Source: Sphaeroforma arctica JP610 (taxonomy: Eukaryota; Opisthokonta; Ichthyosporea; Ichthyophonida). From it: DNA of 30,526 bases. A program made the position numbers and the translations under genes. Below are positions 29,660 to 30,526 of the stretch, one piece after another. The stretch's first letter is position 1, and each line of letters opens with the position of its first letter. The notes under the pieces were generated by a model. The model had not been told where the DNA came from. It worked only from the letters and a program-made list of their open reading frames with translations, and ran no database searches. Location of the stretch: positions 20,805 through 51,330 of the forward strand of contig NW_014040223.1 of NCBI RefSeq assembly GCF_001186125.1. The letters run 5' to 3'.

Positions 29660-30526
29660 GTGAATAACCCTCAATACCGATGCTGAATTAGCATCTGAAT
29701 GCTATGCTATGCATGTTTGAGATGCAGGTTAGCGTCTGTATTGTGGTATACTATGCTATGTATGTTTGAGTTGTTGATCAAGCATCTGTACTATGGTATG
29801 TAAATTTGAGATACCGATTAAACCTCTGTGCTATGCTTTATTATGGTATGCATATTCGAGATGCTGGTTAAGTATCTGCACTACGGTATGCACATTTGAG
29901 ATACTGGTTAAGCCTCTGTAGTATGATTTACTATACATGTATGTTTAAGATGCTGATTAAGTGTCTGCACTATGCTGTACTTTGCCATGCATGTTTACGA
30001 TGCCGATTAAGCATCTATACTATGCTATGCATGTTCGAGATGCTGATTAAGTGTCTGTACTATGCTATGCCATGCATGTTTACGATGCCGATTAATCATC
30101 CGTACTATGCTATGCATGTTTGAGATGCTGATTAAGTGTCTGTACTATGCTATGCCATGCATGTTTACGATGCCGATTAATCATCCGTACTATGCTATGC
30201 ATGTTTGAGATGCTGATTAAGTGTATGTACTATGCTTTACTATACCATGCATGTTTACGATGCCGATTAATCATCCATACTATGCTATGCATGTGTGAGA
30301 TGCTGATTAAGTGTATGTACTATTCTTTACTATGCCAGGCATGTTTACGATGCTGATTAAGCATCCGTACTATGCGATGCATGTTTGAGATGCTGATTAA
30401 GTGTCTGTTCTATGCTTTACTATGTTATGCATATTTGAGCTATTGATTAAGCATCCGTACTGTGCTATGCATGTCTGAGATGCTGATTGAGTGTTTGTAC
30501 TATGCTTTACTATGCTATGCATGTTT
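29660..30526. repeat. Tandem satellite with 85/90-bp higher-order unit, runs off the window
   Basis: Half-units of about 40-48 bp contain ATGCATGTTTGAGATGCTGA or ATGTTTACGATGCCGATTAA, with CTATGCTATG linkers. ATGTTTACGA recurs at 29991, 30076, 30161, 30251 and 30341, giving periods of 85, 85, 90 and 90; the 5-base change is an added TTTAC in the linker. Units are more decayed at the left (29660-29950). The frames through it are Cys/Met/Tyr-rich artefacts. Confidence 0.92.

Noticed and set aside
29896-30356. Cys/Met-rich frames in the right-end array
   Set aside because: They follow the satellite unit and change with unit length; no start context or conservation.
29660-30526. CRISPR-like array
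   Set aside because: Adjacent repeats without unique spacers, and the surroundings are eukaryotic.

Overview
The window looks like nuclear DNA of an intron-rich unicellular eukaryote. Split genes with GT-AG introns, AATAAA signals and many CA/TA microsatellites show this. A TTC14-type S1+TPR+RS gene beside an ankyrin-repeat gene fits a protist near animals, such as an ichthyosporean like Sphaeroforma. That placement is inference. The plant-like PPR-SMR protein does not settle it.

Layout. (1) 0.3-6.3 kb, + strand: an eight-exon gene for a PLP enzyme of the Cys/Met metabolism (trans-sulfuration) family, with all catalytic motifs visible and every intron phase matching. (2) 7.5-12.66 kb, - strand: an uninterrupted 1719-codon ORF for a pentatricopeptide-repeat (PPR) protein ending in an SMR-like domain, with a probable mitochondrial leader. 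(3) 14.6-16.1 kb, + strand: three exons of an ankyrin-repeat gene, the third with an in-frame TAA that overlaps a good 5' splice site. (4) 16.5-21.9 kb, + strand: a long, low-complexity, repeat-bearing protein gene. Its apparent frame breaks mostly vanish if short GT-AG introns (about 70-145 nt) are assumed; it may be the 3' part of the ankyrin gene. (5) 23.6-29.3 kb, - strand: a roughly 14-exon TTC14 orthologue, with ten consecutive phase-matched junctions. (6) 29.66 kb to the end: an 85/90-bp tandem satellite. Genes 1 and 2 are convergent, 2 and 3 divergent, 4 and 5 convergent. They share no evident pathway.

The most unusual feature is how introns are built. In two unrelated genes (PLP enzyme and TTC14), introns hold decayed tandem copies of the exon edge or splice site they adjoin. 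Examples are a 60-bp minisatellite of the intron-2 acceptor plus exon-3 start, copies of exon 2 in intron 1, a copy of exon 4 in intron 4, a copy of the exon-5 end with its donor in intron 5, copies of TTC14 exon 7 in the intron before it, and repeats of the acceptor tract before TTC14 exon 10. The low-complexity gene carries a 36-bp minisatellite that begins at a GTAAGG donor-like site. This suggests intron growth, or birth, by tandem duplication of splice junctions. No rRNA, tRNA, CRISPR array or virus-derived element was recognised.
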